The notes under the pieces: generated by a model
What the model was told of the DNA's origin: nothing
Seen by the model: the letters and a program-made list of their open reading frames with translations, nothing else
Databases searched by the model: none
NCBI GenBank assembly: GCA_015655545.1
Contig: JAATET010000031.1
Coordinates: 1-64,000 of the forward strand
Length of the DNA stretch: 64,000 nt
DNA from: Chthoniobacterales bacterium
GTDB taxonomy: Bacteria > Verrucomicrobiota > Verrucomicrobiia > Chthoniobacterales > JAATET01
Direction of reading: 5' to 3'
Shown: in pieces, positions 8,479-17,295 of the stretch
Layout: each line of letters begins with the position of its first letter
How positions within the stretch are numbered: position 1 is the stretch's first letter
Made by a program: the position numbers and the translations under genes

Positions 8479-9701
8479 GTTTTCGCCATGGCCTGGCCCG
8501 CGATCCATCCGGTCGTCCACGCGGCCTGGAAATTGAAGCCGCCGGTGATGCCGTCGAGGTCGAGCACTTCGCCCGCAAAAAACAGCCCCGGTTGCACGCG
8601 GCTCTCCATCGTCTTGAAATCCACCTCGCGCAACCGCACCCCGCCGCAGGTTACGAATTCGTCCTTGTTCAGACTCTTGCCGGTCACGGGAAGTTCGGTT
8701 CGGGTCAGCCGCTCCGCCAGGGCGAGCGCATTGCTCCGCGGCAGGGTGGTCCATTTCACATCGGGTCCGATGCCGGCTTCCCGCACCAAAGCCTCCCAAA
8801 AACGCGCGGGCAGCGCATCGACCGGGCTGTTGCGGATAAATTTTCCGGGCTGCGAAGTGCGCCGCGACTGGAATTCGCCCAGCAGGCTTTCGCCCTTCCG
8901 ATCCGGCAGCCAACTCACGCGCAAGGGGAAATGGTAATCGAGCCGGTGCAGCGCCCTCGCTCCCCACGCGGATAATCGCAGCACCGCCGGGCCGCTCACG
9001 CCCCAGTGCGTCACGAGCAACGGCCCGCGCTCCCGCAGTCGCTCGCCCGGCACGGAGACTTCGGCGTCCTCGATCGCGACGCCCGGAAGTTCGCGCAGCC
9101 ACGGCCTCTCCACATGGAATGTGAACAGCGAAGGCACAGGCGGCTCGATGGCATGCCCGAGTTCCTCGATCCAGCGGCCGTGGGCCGGCGTGCGGCAGCC
9201 GCCCGTGGCGATGCACAGGCGATCGCAAGCGAGCTCCGTGCCATCCGAGAGATCGAGAGCGAACCCGTTTGCTTCGTCGGGCCTCGCGCTCGTCACGCCG
9301 CCGTCGGGCCGCAGCTGGACGCGCGCTTCCTTCGCCGCATGGAGCAGGCAATCGACGACGGTTTCCGAAGAATTCGTGGCCGGGAACACGCGGCCGTCGG
9401 ACTCGGTTTTCAACGTCACGCCGCGCGCGGCGAACCACTCGATCGTGTCGCGCGGCTGGAAGCGATGGAACGGCGCGATGAGTGCCCGGCCGCCGCGCGG
9501 ATACCGCCCCGCGAGCGCGCGCGGCTCGAAGCAGGCGTGGGTGACATTGCAGCGGCCGCCGCCGGAAATACGCACCTTGGTGAGAAATTGCCGCCCGCTT
9601 TCGAGCAGCACGATTTCGTCGTTTGGAGCGGCCTCGGCGCAGGCGATCGCCGCGAAAAACCCCGCCGCGCCACCGCCGACCACCACGATTCGCAGATTCA
9701 T
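8475..9701 (-). CDS. HI0933/YhiN-family flavoprotein
   Basis: A 408-residue FAD-dependent oxidoreductase. The dinucleotide site is IVVVGGGAAGFFAA at residues 5-18, followed by the family signature KVRISGGGRCNVTH. The C-terminal part carries VTCGGVRLREVDFKTMESR and GLFFAGEVLDLDGITGGFNFQAAW, the second FAD contact typical of the YhiN/aminoacetone-oxidase-like family. Substrate is not established for the family. Cotranslated with the cysteine cluster protein that follows, which suggests a shared redox role. Confidence 0.9.
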   Translation of the reverse strand: MNLRIVVVGGGAAGFFAAIACAEAAPNDEIVLLESGRQFLTKVRISGGGRCNVTHACFEPRALAGRYPRGGRALIAPFHRFQPRDTIEWFAARGVTLKTESDGRVFPATNSSETVVDCLLHAAKEARVQLRPDGGVTSARPDEANGFALDLSDGTELACDRLCIATGGCRTPAHGRWIEELGHAIEPPVPSLFTFHVERPWLRELPGVAIEDAEVSVPGERLRERGPLLVTHWGVSGPAVLRLSAWGARALHRLDYHFPLRVSWLPDRKGESLLGEFQSRRTSQPGKFIRNSPVDALPARFWEALVREAGIGPDVKWTTLPRSNALALAERLTRTELPVTGKSLNKDEFVTCGGVRLREVDFKTMESRVQPGLFFAGEVLDLDGITGGFNFQAAWTTGWIAGQAMAKT

Positions 9702-9727
9702 CGGGAGGCGGAATTTCGAGCTCTGTT

Positions 9728-10267
9728 TCAGGGATTCGCGCGGTCGCCGGATGGCGGCGCGTTTTCACCCAGCGAAATCAACGGCGTGGATTCCGCCGGC
9801 CCGCTCGCTGCCGGACCGGAAAAAACTTTTCGCACCAACCGGGACAGGCCGCTCTCCGCGGAATCCTGCTCGGCATTCGCCTCGCGCAACGCTTTTTCCC
9901 AGGCGGGCGCGAAGCCCGGAGCCTGCTCGCGCATGCGGGCGACGGCCGCCTCATGGATTTGCAGCTGCCGCGCCTCGGCGCGGCCGGGCTTGCCTTGCAG
10001 CGCGGCGAAGTTCACCCGCAGCGTCTCGTTCTGCTCCTTGAGCGCGGCGAGTTCGTTTTCCAGCCGTTCGCTGCCGCTGGCGGTGATTTTGAGATGCGTA
10101 TTGATGTGGCGCTGCAGCTCCGCGGTCTCGGCTTTCCACCGCGCGATCTCGCGCCTGAAATGCCCGCGGGCGGTAAATGCATTTTTGAGCACAAACCCCG
10201 CCACCAACAGGCCCAAAGCGAGCCCCCAGGTGAAGGGGCTTTGAATAATCGGCCAGACCCAGTCCAT
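9728..10267 (-). CDS. Membrane-anchored coiled-coil protein
   Basis: A 179-residue protein with one N-terminal membrane segment (SPFTWGLALGLLVAGFVL, about residues 10-27) followed by a charged helical stretch of about 100 residues rich in Glu, Arg, Ala and Leu with heptad character, consistent with coiled coil, and a Ser/Pro-rich tail. Length and layout recall RmuC N-termini, but no nuclease domain follows. No known family recognised. It lies 26 bases before the flavoprotein gene and could be the first gene of that operon. Confidence 0.65.
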   Translation of the reverse strand: MDWVWPIIQSPFTWGLALGLLVAGFVLKNAFTARGHFRREIARWKAETAELQRHINTHLKITASGSERLENELAALKEQNETLRVNFAALQGKPGRAEARQLQIHEAAVARMREQAPGFAPAWEKALREANAEQDSAESGLSRLVRKVFSGPAASGPAESTPLISLGENAPPSGDRANP

Positions 10268-10322
10268 TCCCCAACGCTAAAAGGAGTTCCCGCCGGGGCA
10301 AATCGAAATCGCGTCGCTCGCG

Positions 10323-10475
10323 CTAAATCTGCCCCAGCAGCATCAGGATGATGAGAATCAACAGCACGAGACCCAGTCCTCCGCTCGGGTAATAGCCCCA
10401 GCGGGAGCTATGGGGCCAGGTGGGCAGCGCGCCGAGAAGCAGCAGGATGAGAACGATGATCAGGATGGTGGGCAT
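10323..10475 (-). CDS. DUF3309-like small membrane protein
   Basis: A 50-residue protein, MPTILIIVLILLLLGALP at the start, then WPHSSRWGYYPSGGLGLVL and a second hydrophobic helix ending in LMLLGQI. Two membrane segments around a Trp/Tyr/Gly-rich turn are the signature of the DUF3309 family. A strong ribosome binding site GGGAGAGG lies 6 bases upstream of the ATG. Function unknown; homologues are often stress-associated. Confidence 0.85.
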   Translation of the reverse strand: MPTILIIVLILLLLGALPTWPHSSRWGYYPSGGLGLVLLILIILMLLGQI

Positions 10476-10864
10476 AATTACCTCTCCCTAGCTTCGTATT
10501 TCGCCCGATCCATGGCTGTGCCCTGGAAAAATGCGTCTGAAGTCGCTCCGCGGGCGTATCCATTTCGCATGGCGCTTCGTTTCGCATTTCCGGGCCTGAG
10601 CCTGGCCTGCACCCCGTCCCTTTGATGGAAAATGGCATTCGCTCACTCATCCGGCGCCGCTCGACAAAAACTGGCGGGAAAGCAAGAAGCCCGGAGAAAA
10701 AAATGAAAAACCGAACAGATTTCCGGCGCGCATAAAGAGCGGTCAAGCTGCACCGGAGACGAGGCGGCGCAAGTTCAGCCGCGTCGTCCCTGATGGATCC
10801 TTCAAGGAAATCCCCGACTGGCCCCGACCATGCCACGATGCGAAATTGAGCGAAAATCCCAGTT
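10476..10864. other. Intergenic stretch without a supported gene
   Basis: This stretch must hold the promoter of the minus-strand DUF3309-like gene and perhaps that of the following forward gene. Open frames in it are shadows with no family resemblance. An A-rich stretch lies near 10695-10715. No clear hairpin or RNA gene is visible. Confidence 0.4.
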
Positions 10865-11044
10865 ATGAACGCTCCCAAAACATCCCGCGAACGCCAGATC
10901 GATACCGAAGCCGAAGACCATGCCGAGGAGACCCGCTACGCCGTCGAGCATGGCGGCAAGGAAAAGCATCCCGAGCAGAAGCAACACCCCGAGCGGCAGC
11001 CCTCCGCCAGTCATAAGCCGGAGCCGCCCTGGCAGATCGATTGA
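10865..11044 (+). CDS. Small hydrophilic protein
   Basis: A 59-residue frame, MNAPKTSRERQIDTEAEDH at the start and HKPEPPWQID at the end, rich in Glu, Lys, His, Pro and Gln with no hydrophobic core; probably disordered. It has no strong ribosome binding site, and a long antisense frame overlaps it, so the call rests on position, a plausible start and strongly charged composition. It lies 73 bases before the OsmC gene. Confidence 0.45.
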   Translation: MNAPKTSRERQIDTEAEDHAEETRYAVEHGGKEKHPEQKQHPERQPSASHKPEPPWQID

Positions 11045-11117
11045 ACGGAGAAATCTTCCGGACTTTGACAAGGAATGCGCTCGCCTGGCGGGGCGCATTC
11101 GTGGGAGGTTTTCGCGC

Positions 11118-11543
11118 ATGAAACAAAAAGCATCCGCAGTCTGGACCGGCACTCTCACCGAGGGCAAAGGCACTCTCACCACCGGCTCCGGCGCGCTGTC
11201 CGAGACGCCTTATTCCTTCCGCACGCGCTTCGAAGGCGAAAAGGGCACGAATCCTGAGGAGCTCATCGGCGCGGCGCACGCGGGGTGTTTCTCCATGGCC
11301 TTTTCCATGATCCTCGGCCTCGCTGGCATCACGCCCGAAAAAATCGAGACGACGGCCACGGTGACGCTCGAGAAGCAGGACGACGGGTTTGCCGTGACGG
11401 CCAGCCATCTCGACGTCACGGCGACGATTCCGGGCGTCGATGAGGAGGTATTCCAGGATCTCGCGGGCAAGGCGAAAGCCGGCTGCCCGATCTCGAAGCT
11501 GCTCAACGCGACCATCACGATGGACGCGCGGCTGGCGTCGTAG
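11118..11543 (+). CDS. osmC: OsmC-family peroxiredoxin
   Basis: A 141-residue OsmC-type thiol peroxidase that reduces organic hydroperoxides. The two redox cysteines are C57 in AAHAGCFSMAFSM and C123 in KAKAGCPISKLL, and the N terminus ASAVWTGTLTEGKGTLTTGSG is typical of the OsmC branch. A GGGAGG ribosome binding site precedes the ATG at 11118, which fixes the start although the frame is open further upstream. Confidence 0.92.
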   Translation: MKQKASAVWTGTLTEGKGTLTTGSGALSETPYSFRTRFEGEKGTNPEELIGAAHAGCFSMAFSMILGLAGITPEKIETTATVTLEKQDDGFAVTASHLDVTATIPGVDEEVFQDLAGKAKAGCPISKLLNATITMDARLAS

Positions 11544-11661
11544 AAAATCGCGTCGAAACGGCTTGGTCGCGTGGGGCGTCGGGCGTCGGTGGCGTTTCCT
11601 GCCGCATCGCCGGCCGGCCGGTCTCGAGGTGAGCCTGCGCCTCAGGGCCGCGCCGTAATGG

Positions 11662-12123
11662 CTACATGGGTCCGGAGTTTGCGGCCTGCGTCTTGATTTT
11701 TTGCAACAGCGGCCCGAATTGTCCGGACCAAAGGCCGAGCATCTTGCGATTTTCCTCGAAGCCCGCTTCGCCGGCATCGGTCACGCGCGAGACACGGGTG
11801 CCGAGGCGGTAGTCGTTGCCCGACAGCGGCGTCATCACGAGTTTCACGCGCACCGAGGTCGTGGTGCCATAGCTCCCGTAGAGCAATTTTCCAAAGCCGC
11901 CCGCGGGTTTGTCGAAAGAGATGGAATCCGGGTAGCTCATCGGGCCGGGCGTGTAGCCGTATTGGGCGAAGACGGTTTGCGCGGCGGAAATGAGCGCGGT
12001 GACATTGGTATTCGGCACGGTCACGGCGCCCATGCCGCCGGAGTCATCGACCGGCGTGGCGAGACAGCCGGCCAGCAAGAGAACAAGCGCGCACAAAGAG
12101 AATAGGGAGAATGGTCGTTTCAC
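11662..12123 (-). CDS. Lipoprotein of unknown function
   Basis: A protein of about 153 residues beginning at GTG with KRPFSLFSLCALVLLLAGC, a clear lipoprotein signal. The mature part has NVTALISAAQTVFAQYGYTPG, then SISFDKPAGGFGKLLYGSYGT, VRVKLVMTPLSGNDYRLGTRVSRV, a small alpha/beta pattern seen in many unassigned periplasmic lipoproteins. The frame stays open upstream into the DUF1570 gene, but the signal peptide supports the GTG start. Confidence 0.7.
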   Translation of the reverse strand: MKRPFSLFSLCALVLLLAGCLATPVDDSGGMGAVTVPNTNVTALISAAQTVFAQYGYTPGPMSYPDSISFDKPAGGFGKLLYGSYGTTTSVRVKLVMTPLSGNDYRLGTRVSRVTDAGEAGFEENRKMLGLWSGQFGPLLQKIKTQAANSGPM

Positions 12124-12184
12124 GCAGGCAGAATGAGCGGCGGCGGGAAATTCAGCAAGTTCGACGCGACCACCCGGGCCGAAA

Positions 12185-13390
12185 TTATTTTTTCGCCCCG
12201 GGAAACTCCACGCCGATGCCAATGCGGCGCAGACTTTTTTGCACATCCCTTTGCAAGGCGGAGTAATCGCGATCGCGGAGAAGATATTCTTTGGCCAAGG
12301 GCTCCGAATTTTCCCCGGGCCGCAAGTTGCCCACCGCGCGAACGTAGTTTTTGATCGACGTGCCTTTGCCGTCGCCATCGAGATGGTAGAAATAGTAGGT
12401 CAGCGCGACGGCGGACGCATAGTTCAACGACGCTTCGTTGCCCTCGGTCAAAGCCGCCATCCAGGCCTGGCTGTCGATGGTCATCAAGTTTTCGAGCGGC
12501 ACCATTTGGAATCGCCCTTCGGGGCCTTGCTGGGACAAAAATGCCCGCAGGCGCTTGTCCTGCTGCAGGAAGGAAAAGTGACCGTTGTCATACTTGGCAA
12601 GCTCGACATAGACCGCCGAGCCTTCGATGAACCAGACCGGCAGCCGGTCGAGCCAGTGGTTCATCATCTGGTGGGTGATCTCGTGAACGAGCGTGGCGTA
12701 GTCCTGGGCTCTGTAATCCACAGTCACTTGAGAGCCGAATATCTTCACTCCAAGGCTGTCCAGGGGCAGCATGAGCGCCTTGGCGCGAGTCGTGTATACG
12801 CCCGAGGAGCCTTTCGGCCCGCCCGTGTCATAATAGTCCGAAGCATGTGTGAAAATGCGCGCCTGGAATTTTTTGCGCTGATTTTCGGGGGCGGGCTTGA
12901 AATCGAGCGGGAGCAGGCAATTCACCAGCCACGTGGCTTCGAACACGCGGCTGAATTCCCGCACGAGATTCGCACCCAGCATCGAATCGCACACGAATTC
13001 GTAGTGCTCGGACTCGTAGATGAATTCCTTTTTCGCCGCATCCTCGCGGATCGTTTGGACGACGGGCGTGGAGTTCAGCCCGACCGTGCGCGGCCAGTCC
13101 GTCTCGGCAGGGGGATTGGGGCTTCCGATATTTTCGCCGCCGGCGGCAGCGGGTTTCGACTGCTCCGCGATCCAGCGCCGGTCCGGCTCGGACAGGCTGC
13201 CCAAAGGCACGATCACCTCGCGGCCGTCGCGCCCCTTGAGCGCGGCCTTGTCGCCATCGACACGCTCCAGGGCGGCTTCCATTTTTCGCTGCTGCACGTC
13301 CGTCCAGGTGCGAAAAATCGGCGCTCCGGACTCGGCGGCAAAAAGGGAGCCGAGGCAAAAACCGATCGCGACGAGCAGAGGGAACCGCAC
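12185..13390 (-). CDS. Secreted SHD1-DUF1570-type zinc metallopeptidase
   Basis: A protein of about 401 residues. A signal peptide (RFPLLVAIGFCLGSLFAAES) is followed by an SHD1-like domain (FRTWTDVQQRKMEAALERVDG to VPLGSLSEPDRRWI) and then a peptidase-MA-type catalytic domain with HEITHQ near residue 234 and the downstream WFIEGSAVYVE, which supply two His and a Glu zinc ligand. SHD1 plus DUF1570 is a combination met in Planctomycetes and Verrucomicrobia. The GTG at 13390 gives the best signal peptide; the frame is open to another GTG at 13426. Likely acts outside the cytoplasm on unknown substrates. Confidence 0.8.
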   Translation of the reverse strand: MRFPLLVAIGFCLGSLFAAESGAPIFRTWTDVQQRKMEAALERVDGDKAALKGRDGREVIVPLGSLSEPDRRWIAEQSKPAAAGGENIGSPNPPAETDWPRTVGLNSTPVVQTIREDAAKKEFIYESEHYEFVCDSMLGANLVREFSRVFEATWLVNCLLPLDFKPAPENQRKKFQARIFTHASDYYDTGGPKGSSGVYTTRAKALMLPLDSLGVKIFGSQVTVDYRAQDYATLVHEITHQMMNHWLDRLPVWFIEGSAVYVELAKYDNGHFSFLQQDKRLRAFLSQQGPEGRFQMVPLENLMTIDSQAWMAALTEGNEASLNYASAVALTYYFYHLDGDGKGTSIKNYVRAVGNLRPGENSEPLAKEYLLRDRDYSALQRDVQKSLRRIGIGVEFPGAKK

Positions 13391-13488
13391 GGAAAATGTG
13401 TGACACACTCGCGTGAAGTCGGCCACGCAAAATCGCCGCGGGGCGGTGCTTGCTGACGGCGGACGATTCGCGAAGGATGCGCTCCGCG

Positions 13489-14247
13489 ATGTTCCAAAAG
13501 TTTTGGCAATTTCTCGCCGCGCTCGGCATCAACTTCATCCCCGCGGGCGGCTTCTTTTTTGGCGGCTGGTCTGCGGGCACGACGCTCGGCGTCTATTGGT
13601 TCGAAAATGTCGCCGCCTCGCTGCTCATTGCGCTGCGGATCGTGCTCCACCGACGACTGGCCCCGCGGCAGGGCCATATCCACTACGAGCCGCGCCAGGG
13701 GACGTCGAAAGGCAACGGCTCGCTGCTCGCATATTTTTTGCCGATCAGCCTCATCTTCTCCTTCGCGCATGGCATTTTTCTGGCGGCGATTTTTTTGGTG
13801 CTCACCGCCAGGGGGCATGGCGCCGAGGTCGAGCTCAACGGGCGAGAGTTGCTCCAAGGCTGCGAACTCATGCTTGCCGTGCTCGCGACAAATTTCCTGA
13901 TCGACCTCTGGAGCCTGCGCCAGCGGCCTTTCGCATGGATCGAATGTCTGACGGCGGTGAATCTAAGCCGCGTCCTGCTGGTGCATGTGACCATTGTTTT
14001 CGGCCTCGCGGCCGCCGCTTTCACGGGCATGAACAAAGCTTTTTTCGGCCTGTTCATCGGACTCAAGACGTTGAGCGATCTCGCCGGACTTTTTCCGCGG
14101 TGGAATCCTGCCGTTCCTCCGGCCTGGCTTTGCCGCGTCATGGACAAACTGCCCAAAGCAAAAGCCGGCGAAACCTTCGCCGAATATTTTTCCCGCGATC
14201 AGGTCGAAGAGCTCGCGCGGCGCGCGAGAAATGAAAAACCCGCCTGA
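13489..14247 (+). CDS. DUF6498-like integral membrane protein
   Basis: A 252-residue membrane protein beginning MFQKFWQFLAALGINFIPAG, with the pattern GWSAGTTLGVYWFENVAASLLIALRI that resembles DUF6498 proteins. About six hydrophobic segments are visible, with a cytoplasmic stretch RGTSKGN-like between the second and third. GAAGGA upstream favours the ATG at 13489 over the in-frame ATG at 13477. No function is known. Confidence 0.75.
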   Translation: MFQKFWQFLAALGINFIPAGGFFFGGWSAGTTLGVYWFENVAASLLIALRIVLHRRLAPRQGHIHYEPRQGTSKGNGSLLAYFLPISLIFSFAHGIFLAAIFLVLTARGHGAEVELNGRELLQGCELMLAVLATNFLIDLWSLRQRPFAWIECLTAVNLSRVLLVHVTIVFGLAAAAFTGMNKAFFGLFIGLKTLSDLAGLFPRWNPAVPPAWLCRVMDKLPKAKAGETFAEYFSRDQVEELARRARNEKPA

Positions 14248-14276
14248 CCCGGAAGGACGGCGCGCGGGTTTTTTTG
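14236..14276. terminator. Bidirectional terminator
   Basis: Stem AAACCCGC (14236-14243) with GCGGGTTT (14264-14271) followed by T residues. Read on the other strand the A-rich left side also gives a T-run, so it can serve both the DUF6498-like gene and the convergent DUF3300 gene. Confidence 0.8.
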
Positions 14277-14295
14277 GGGCTGCGCGCCGTGAGGA

Positions 14296-15966
14296 CTAGT
14301 TCTTGTCCTTTTTCTTTTTCTTGTTGCCGCCATTGCCCTGCTGCTGGCCGGAACCGCCGCCTTGAGGCTTTGGCTTGGCCTGCGACTGGTGGACTTGCGG
14401 CTGCTTTTGCTGCTGAGGCCTGGCTTGCTGGGGTTTGGCCTGTTGCGGTTTAGGCTGTTTTTGCTGCGGTCTCGGCTGTTGCTGATGCTGCTGCGGTTTA
14501 GGCTGTTGCTGAACATGGGGCTTGTTCTGCGGCGCGGCCGATGGTTTGGACGGCTGCTGTTTAGGCCGGTCGAGATGGTTCGCGGGTTTTTTGGATGGGT
14601 TGTTATTCCCGCCTGATTTCGAGGGAGCTGAGGAAGGCTTGTGCTTGTGCTTGGGCTTGTCTGCGTTCTGCCCGGGAGCCCGGACGCTTGGGCTCTTGTT
14701 CGAGCTATTCGGATGCTTGTTCTTGCCGGCATTCTGTCCGGACTGGCCGTTGACGGCTGGCGCGGCCGTCGTGGGCTGGTTATGGCGCTTCGGATTTCCG
14801 GGCTTGTTCTTTCCGTTGGCCTGGCTGCCGTTTCCGTTCGGGCCTTTATTCGGATTTTTGTTGTTCTGATTCTTTCCGGCATTGGCGCCGTTGTTGCCAG
14901 CGCCCGGAGCGCGCACGGCGGCATTCGGATGCTTCACGTTATTATTTTTCCGATTGGCCACGTTGATATGGCCTGGCTTGGGAACTCTGGCCGGACGCGC
15001 AGCTGCACGGTTGGCGTGCTGGCCATTCTGGGCGTTCGGATGACGCACTTGAGCGTTAGCCCGGGCGATGCGGGCATTGCCGAGATTCTGGCGCTGGCGT
15101 TGGGTGAACTGGCGACGGCTGTTTGGGCTGGCCTGCCAGCGGTTCACGTTTGAGTTGTTCGTGAAGTTATTGATGTTTGTGTTGTTGACCGTGGTGTTCA
15201 CGATATTGACGTTGCCGTCGCGATAGCCGCGGTCGTTCCAGCGGTTGTGGTTATTCCAGCCGCAGTCGTTGCCGTAGTAGACGCCGCGTCCGCCCCAATC
15301 GCAGTCGTAGTTCAGCCAGGCTCCGACCGCAAAGCCGGCGCCGAAGGCGAGCACGGGGCCGTAGTCGGGCTGGTAGTCACGCACATAGACGATCTCGGGA
15401 TCGTATTGCGGGACGTAGATCACGTCGGGCTCGGTCGGCACGATGCGGATTTCCTGAGTTTGCTTCTCGACGACGACGGTTTGTTGCGGAGTGTTCGTGA
15501 GATTGCCCTTGGCCTTGGCCTCGCCGCGTAGAGCCTGAATGGCGTTCATCACGTCGGCGGGCTGCTCGACGAAGGCTTCGCCGAGGGAGTTTGTCCACTC
15601 GAGGTTGTCGTCCATCCATTTCAGGACGTCGGGATAGCGTGCGAGGCCTTTGACGCTTTCATCCCAAGGCTGGTCATCGACGTTGGCGTCGTCGCCATTT
15701 TGGTTCAAATATCGGGTCGCGAGCGTGATGTCGGACGGCACTGTGGAGGCCGGCAGAATGAGCGCGACGAGTGCGTCGGGATAGAGCGCGATCGGACCGA
15801 GAAGATCGTTCAGATCGTCGGCGGAGAGGGTCTGTGCGGAACTTTCCTGCGACGTTTGGGAAGGCGGCGGGGCAGTCTGCGCGTGGAGGGGGGCAGTCGC
15901 GAACAACGCGACCAGGGCGAGGCTCGGCGCGATTTTTTCGTGCAAGCGGATGAGCTGGATTTTCAT
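14296..15966 (-). CDS. DUF3300 secreted protein with long low-complexity tail
   Basis: A 556-residue protein. Signal peptide IAPSLALVALFATAPLHAQ, then the DUF3300 domain: DLNDLLGPIALYPDALVALILPAST, WDESVKGLARYPDVLKWM, VIYVPQYDPEIVYVRDYQPDYGPVLAFGAGFAVGAWL. After about residue 260 the protein is low-complexity: Asn/Arg-rich, then Asn/Lys/Gly/Pro-rich and finally Gln/Pro/Lys-rich, ending in a run of Lys. The tail is basic and would bind polyanions. The ATG at 15966 places the signal peptide correctly; the frame is open about 34 codons further. Confidence 0.85.
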   Translation of the reverse strand: MKIQLIRLHEKIAPSLALVALFATAPLHAQTAPPPSQTSQESSAQTLSADDLNDLLGPIALYPDALVALILPASTVPSDITLATRYLNQNGDDANVDDQPWDESVKGLARYPDVLKWMDDNLEWTNSLGEAFVEQPADVMNAIQALRGEAKAKGNLTNTPQQTVVVEKQTQEIRIVPTEPDVIYVPQYDPEIVYVRDYQPDYGPVLAFGAGFAVGAWLNYDCDWGGRGVYYGNDCGWNNHNRWNDRGYRDGNVNIVNTTVNNTNINNFTNNSNVNRWQASPNSRRQFTQRQRQNLGNARIARANAQVRHPNAQNGQHANRAAARPARVPKPGHINVANRKNNNVKHPNAAVRAPGAGNNGANAGKNQNNKNPNKGPNGNGSQANGKNKPGNPKRHNQPTTAAPAVNGQSGQNAGKNKHPNSSNKSPSVRAPGQNADKPKHKHKPSSAPSKSGGNNNPSKKPANHLDRPKQQPSKPSAAPQNKPHVQQQPKPQQHQQQPRPQQKQPKPQQAKPQQARPQQQKQPQVHQSQAKPKPQGGGSGQQQGNGGNKKKKKDKN

Positions 15967-16159
15967 GGGATTGAATAGAGAAAATTGGCGGGGCGGAGCG
16001 GGTTTCGGATTTTCGGAACGAGTGCTTGAGAAATCGCATCTCAACGCGGATGCAGATGTATGTTTCATGGATCGTGGATGTGTTCAGGTCTCTTAACGTG
16101 CGGGCACACGAGTTCATTCATCGCAATTTCGCTTGGCCGAAAGGCGAAGGTGCGGACCG

Positions 16160-17086
16160 TCAGACAACCGCCGGATGCCGGATCTCGGGCTGGCCGCAGA
16201 GTCGCTTCGAGAGATCGACCGGATCCCCGACCTGCACCTCTCGCGGATCGATTTGGTAAGACCAGACTTCGAAATAGGTGAGGTCCGCCTGACCGTAGAG
16301 CGTGGTAAAGGCGCAATTCACCGCGTCGTAGCCCGTGGAAATGCGGATGCGCCCGGTGCGGGGCACATTGAAGCGCGCGTCGAAGACCTGCCACCTGCCA
16401 CCCATGTAGACTTCGAAGTAGGCGTGGAAGTCCTCCGGCGTGCCGGGATTTTGAAAGCCGATGTCCGGCACGTATCCGCTCACGTAGCGCGCCGGGAGAT
16501 TGAAGGTGCGGCAGAGCGCGATGGCGGTATGCGCCATGTCGCGGCAGACGCCGTAGCCCCGCATGATGATGTCGTGCGCGGAGAGAAACGGACTGCCCGA
16601 GAGCGTGCGGTATTCGATATTCTCATGCAGCCAGTCGCAGATGCCCTGGACGCGTGCGAGACCGTGTGGCAGCCGCCCGAATTGATGCCACGCGAAGTCG
16701 AGCAGTTTGTCGGAATCGCAATATCGCGTCGGCAGCGTATAGCGCAGGATCGAAGGGGGCAGCAGATGCGGCGGGACCGGCTCGTCGAGCAGGTTGAAAT
16801 CCTCGCGGAGGCTGGAAACTCGCACGATCGCGTCGTAGCGCAGCACGTTGCGCCCCGGCACCAGCTCCATGCGGTAGATCGTATTGCCGTGGTCGTCCTC
16901 GAACTGCGTGGCCGACAAATCCGGCTCAAAACTCACGCGCTCCTGGCGAATGTATTGCCGCTCGTCCTGCTTCGGCTTGAAAGCCAGCAGGATCGGCGTA
17001 TGCACGCTCGTCTCATAGACCAGCTCGCATCCCACCCGCACGGCCAGATCGAGCGCCGGAGCGAATAATGGCGAGGTCTTGATCAT
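16160..17086 (-). CDS. Transglutaminase-like cysteine protein
   Basis: A protein of about 308 residues. The N-terminal beta domain contains VGCELVYETSVHTPILLAFKP, and the transglutaminase core has Cys in GYGVCRDMAHTAIALCR, His in EDFHAYFEVY and Asp in WQVFDARFN, a complete triad. Such proteins in bacteria are cysteine proteases or amide-bond cleaving enzymes rather than crosslinkers. The frame is open upstream to 17272 and the extension could be real; the internal ATG at 17086 matches the usual family start. Confidence 0.85.
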   Translation of the reverse strand: MIKTSPLFAPALDLAVRVGCELVYETSVHTPILLAFKPKQDERQYIRQERVSFEPDLSATQFEDDHGNTIYRMELVPGRNVLRYDAIVRVSSLREDFNLLDEPVPPHLLPPSILRYTLPTRYCDSDKLLDFAWHQFGRLPHGLARVQGICDWLHENIEYRTLSGSPFLSAHDIIMRGYGVCRDMAHTAIALCRTFNLPARYVSGYVPDIGFQNPGTPEDFHAYFEVYMGGRWQVFDARFNVPRTGRIRISTGYDAVNCAFTTLYGQADLTYFEVWSYQIDPREVQVGDPVDLSKRLCGQPEIRHPAVV

Positions 17087-17295
17087 GAATGGAGCGCTGC
17101 GACCGAGGTGCCTGCCACGCAGGACGGCATTCACCATCTCACCCGCCTCGCCGTTCCAGAAGCTTTTCTTCCGGTGCGCGTGCCATAAGGCCAAAAGTTC
17201 ATGCAAATCCGATTGCGAGAGAACGTGGATTTCTCCCCTATGCGACTTGCGCATTCCTCCGTTGCCGCTCACCTTAATCGAAAGTCTCGACTGCC

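Noticed and set aside
8038-9768. Long minus-strand frame that ends in the cysteine cluster protein
   Set aside because: Only the last 146 codons are real; the upstream part is a frame-shifted shadow of the flavoprotein gene, which has a clear FAD site.
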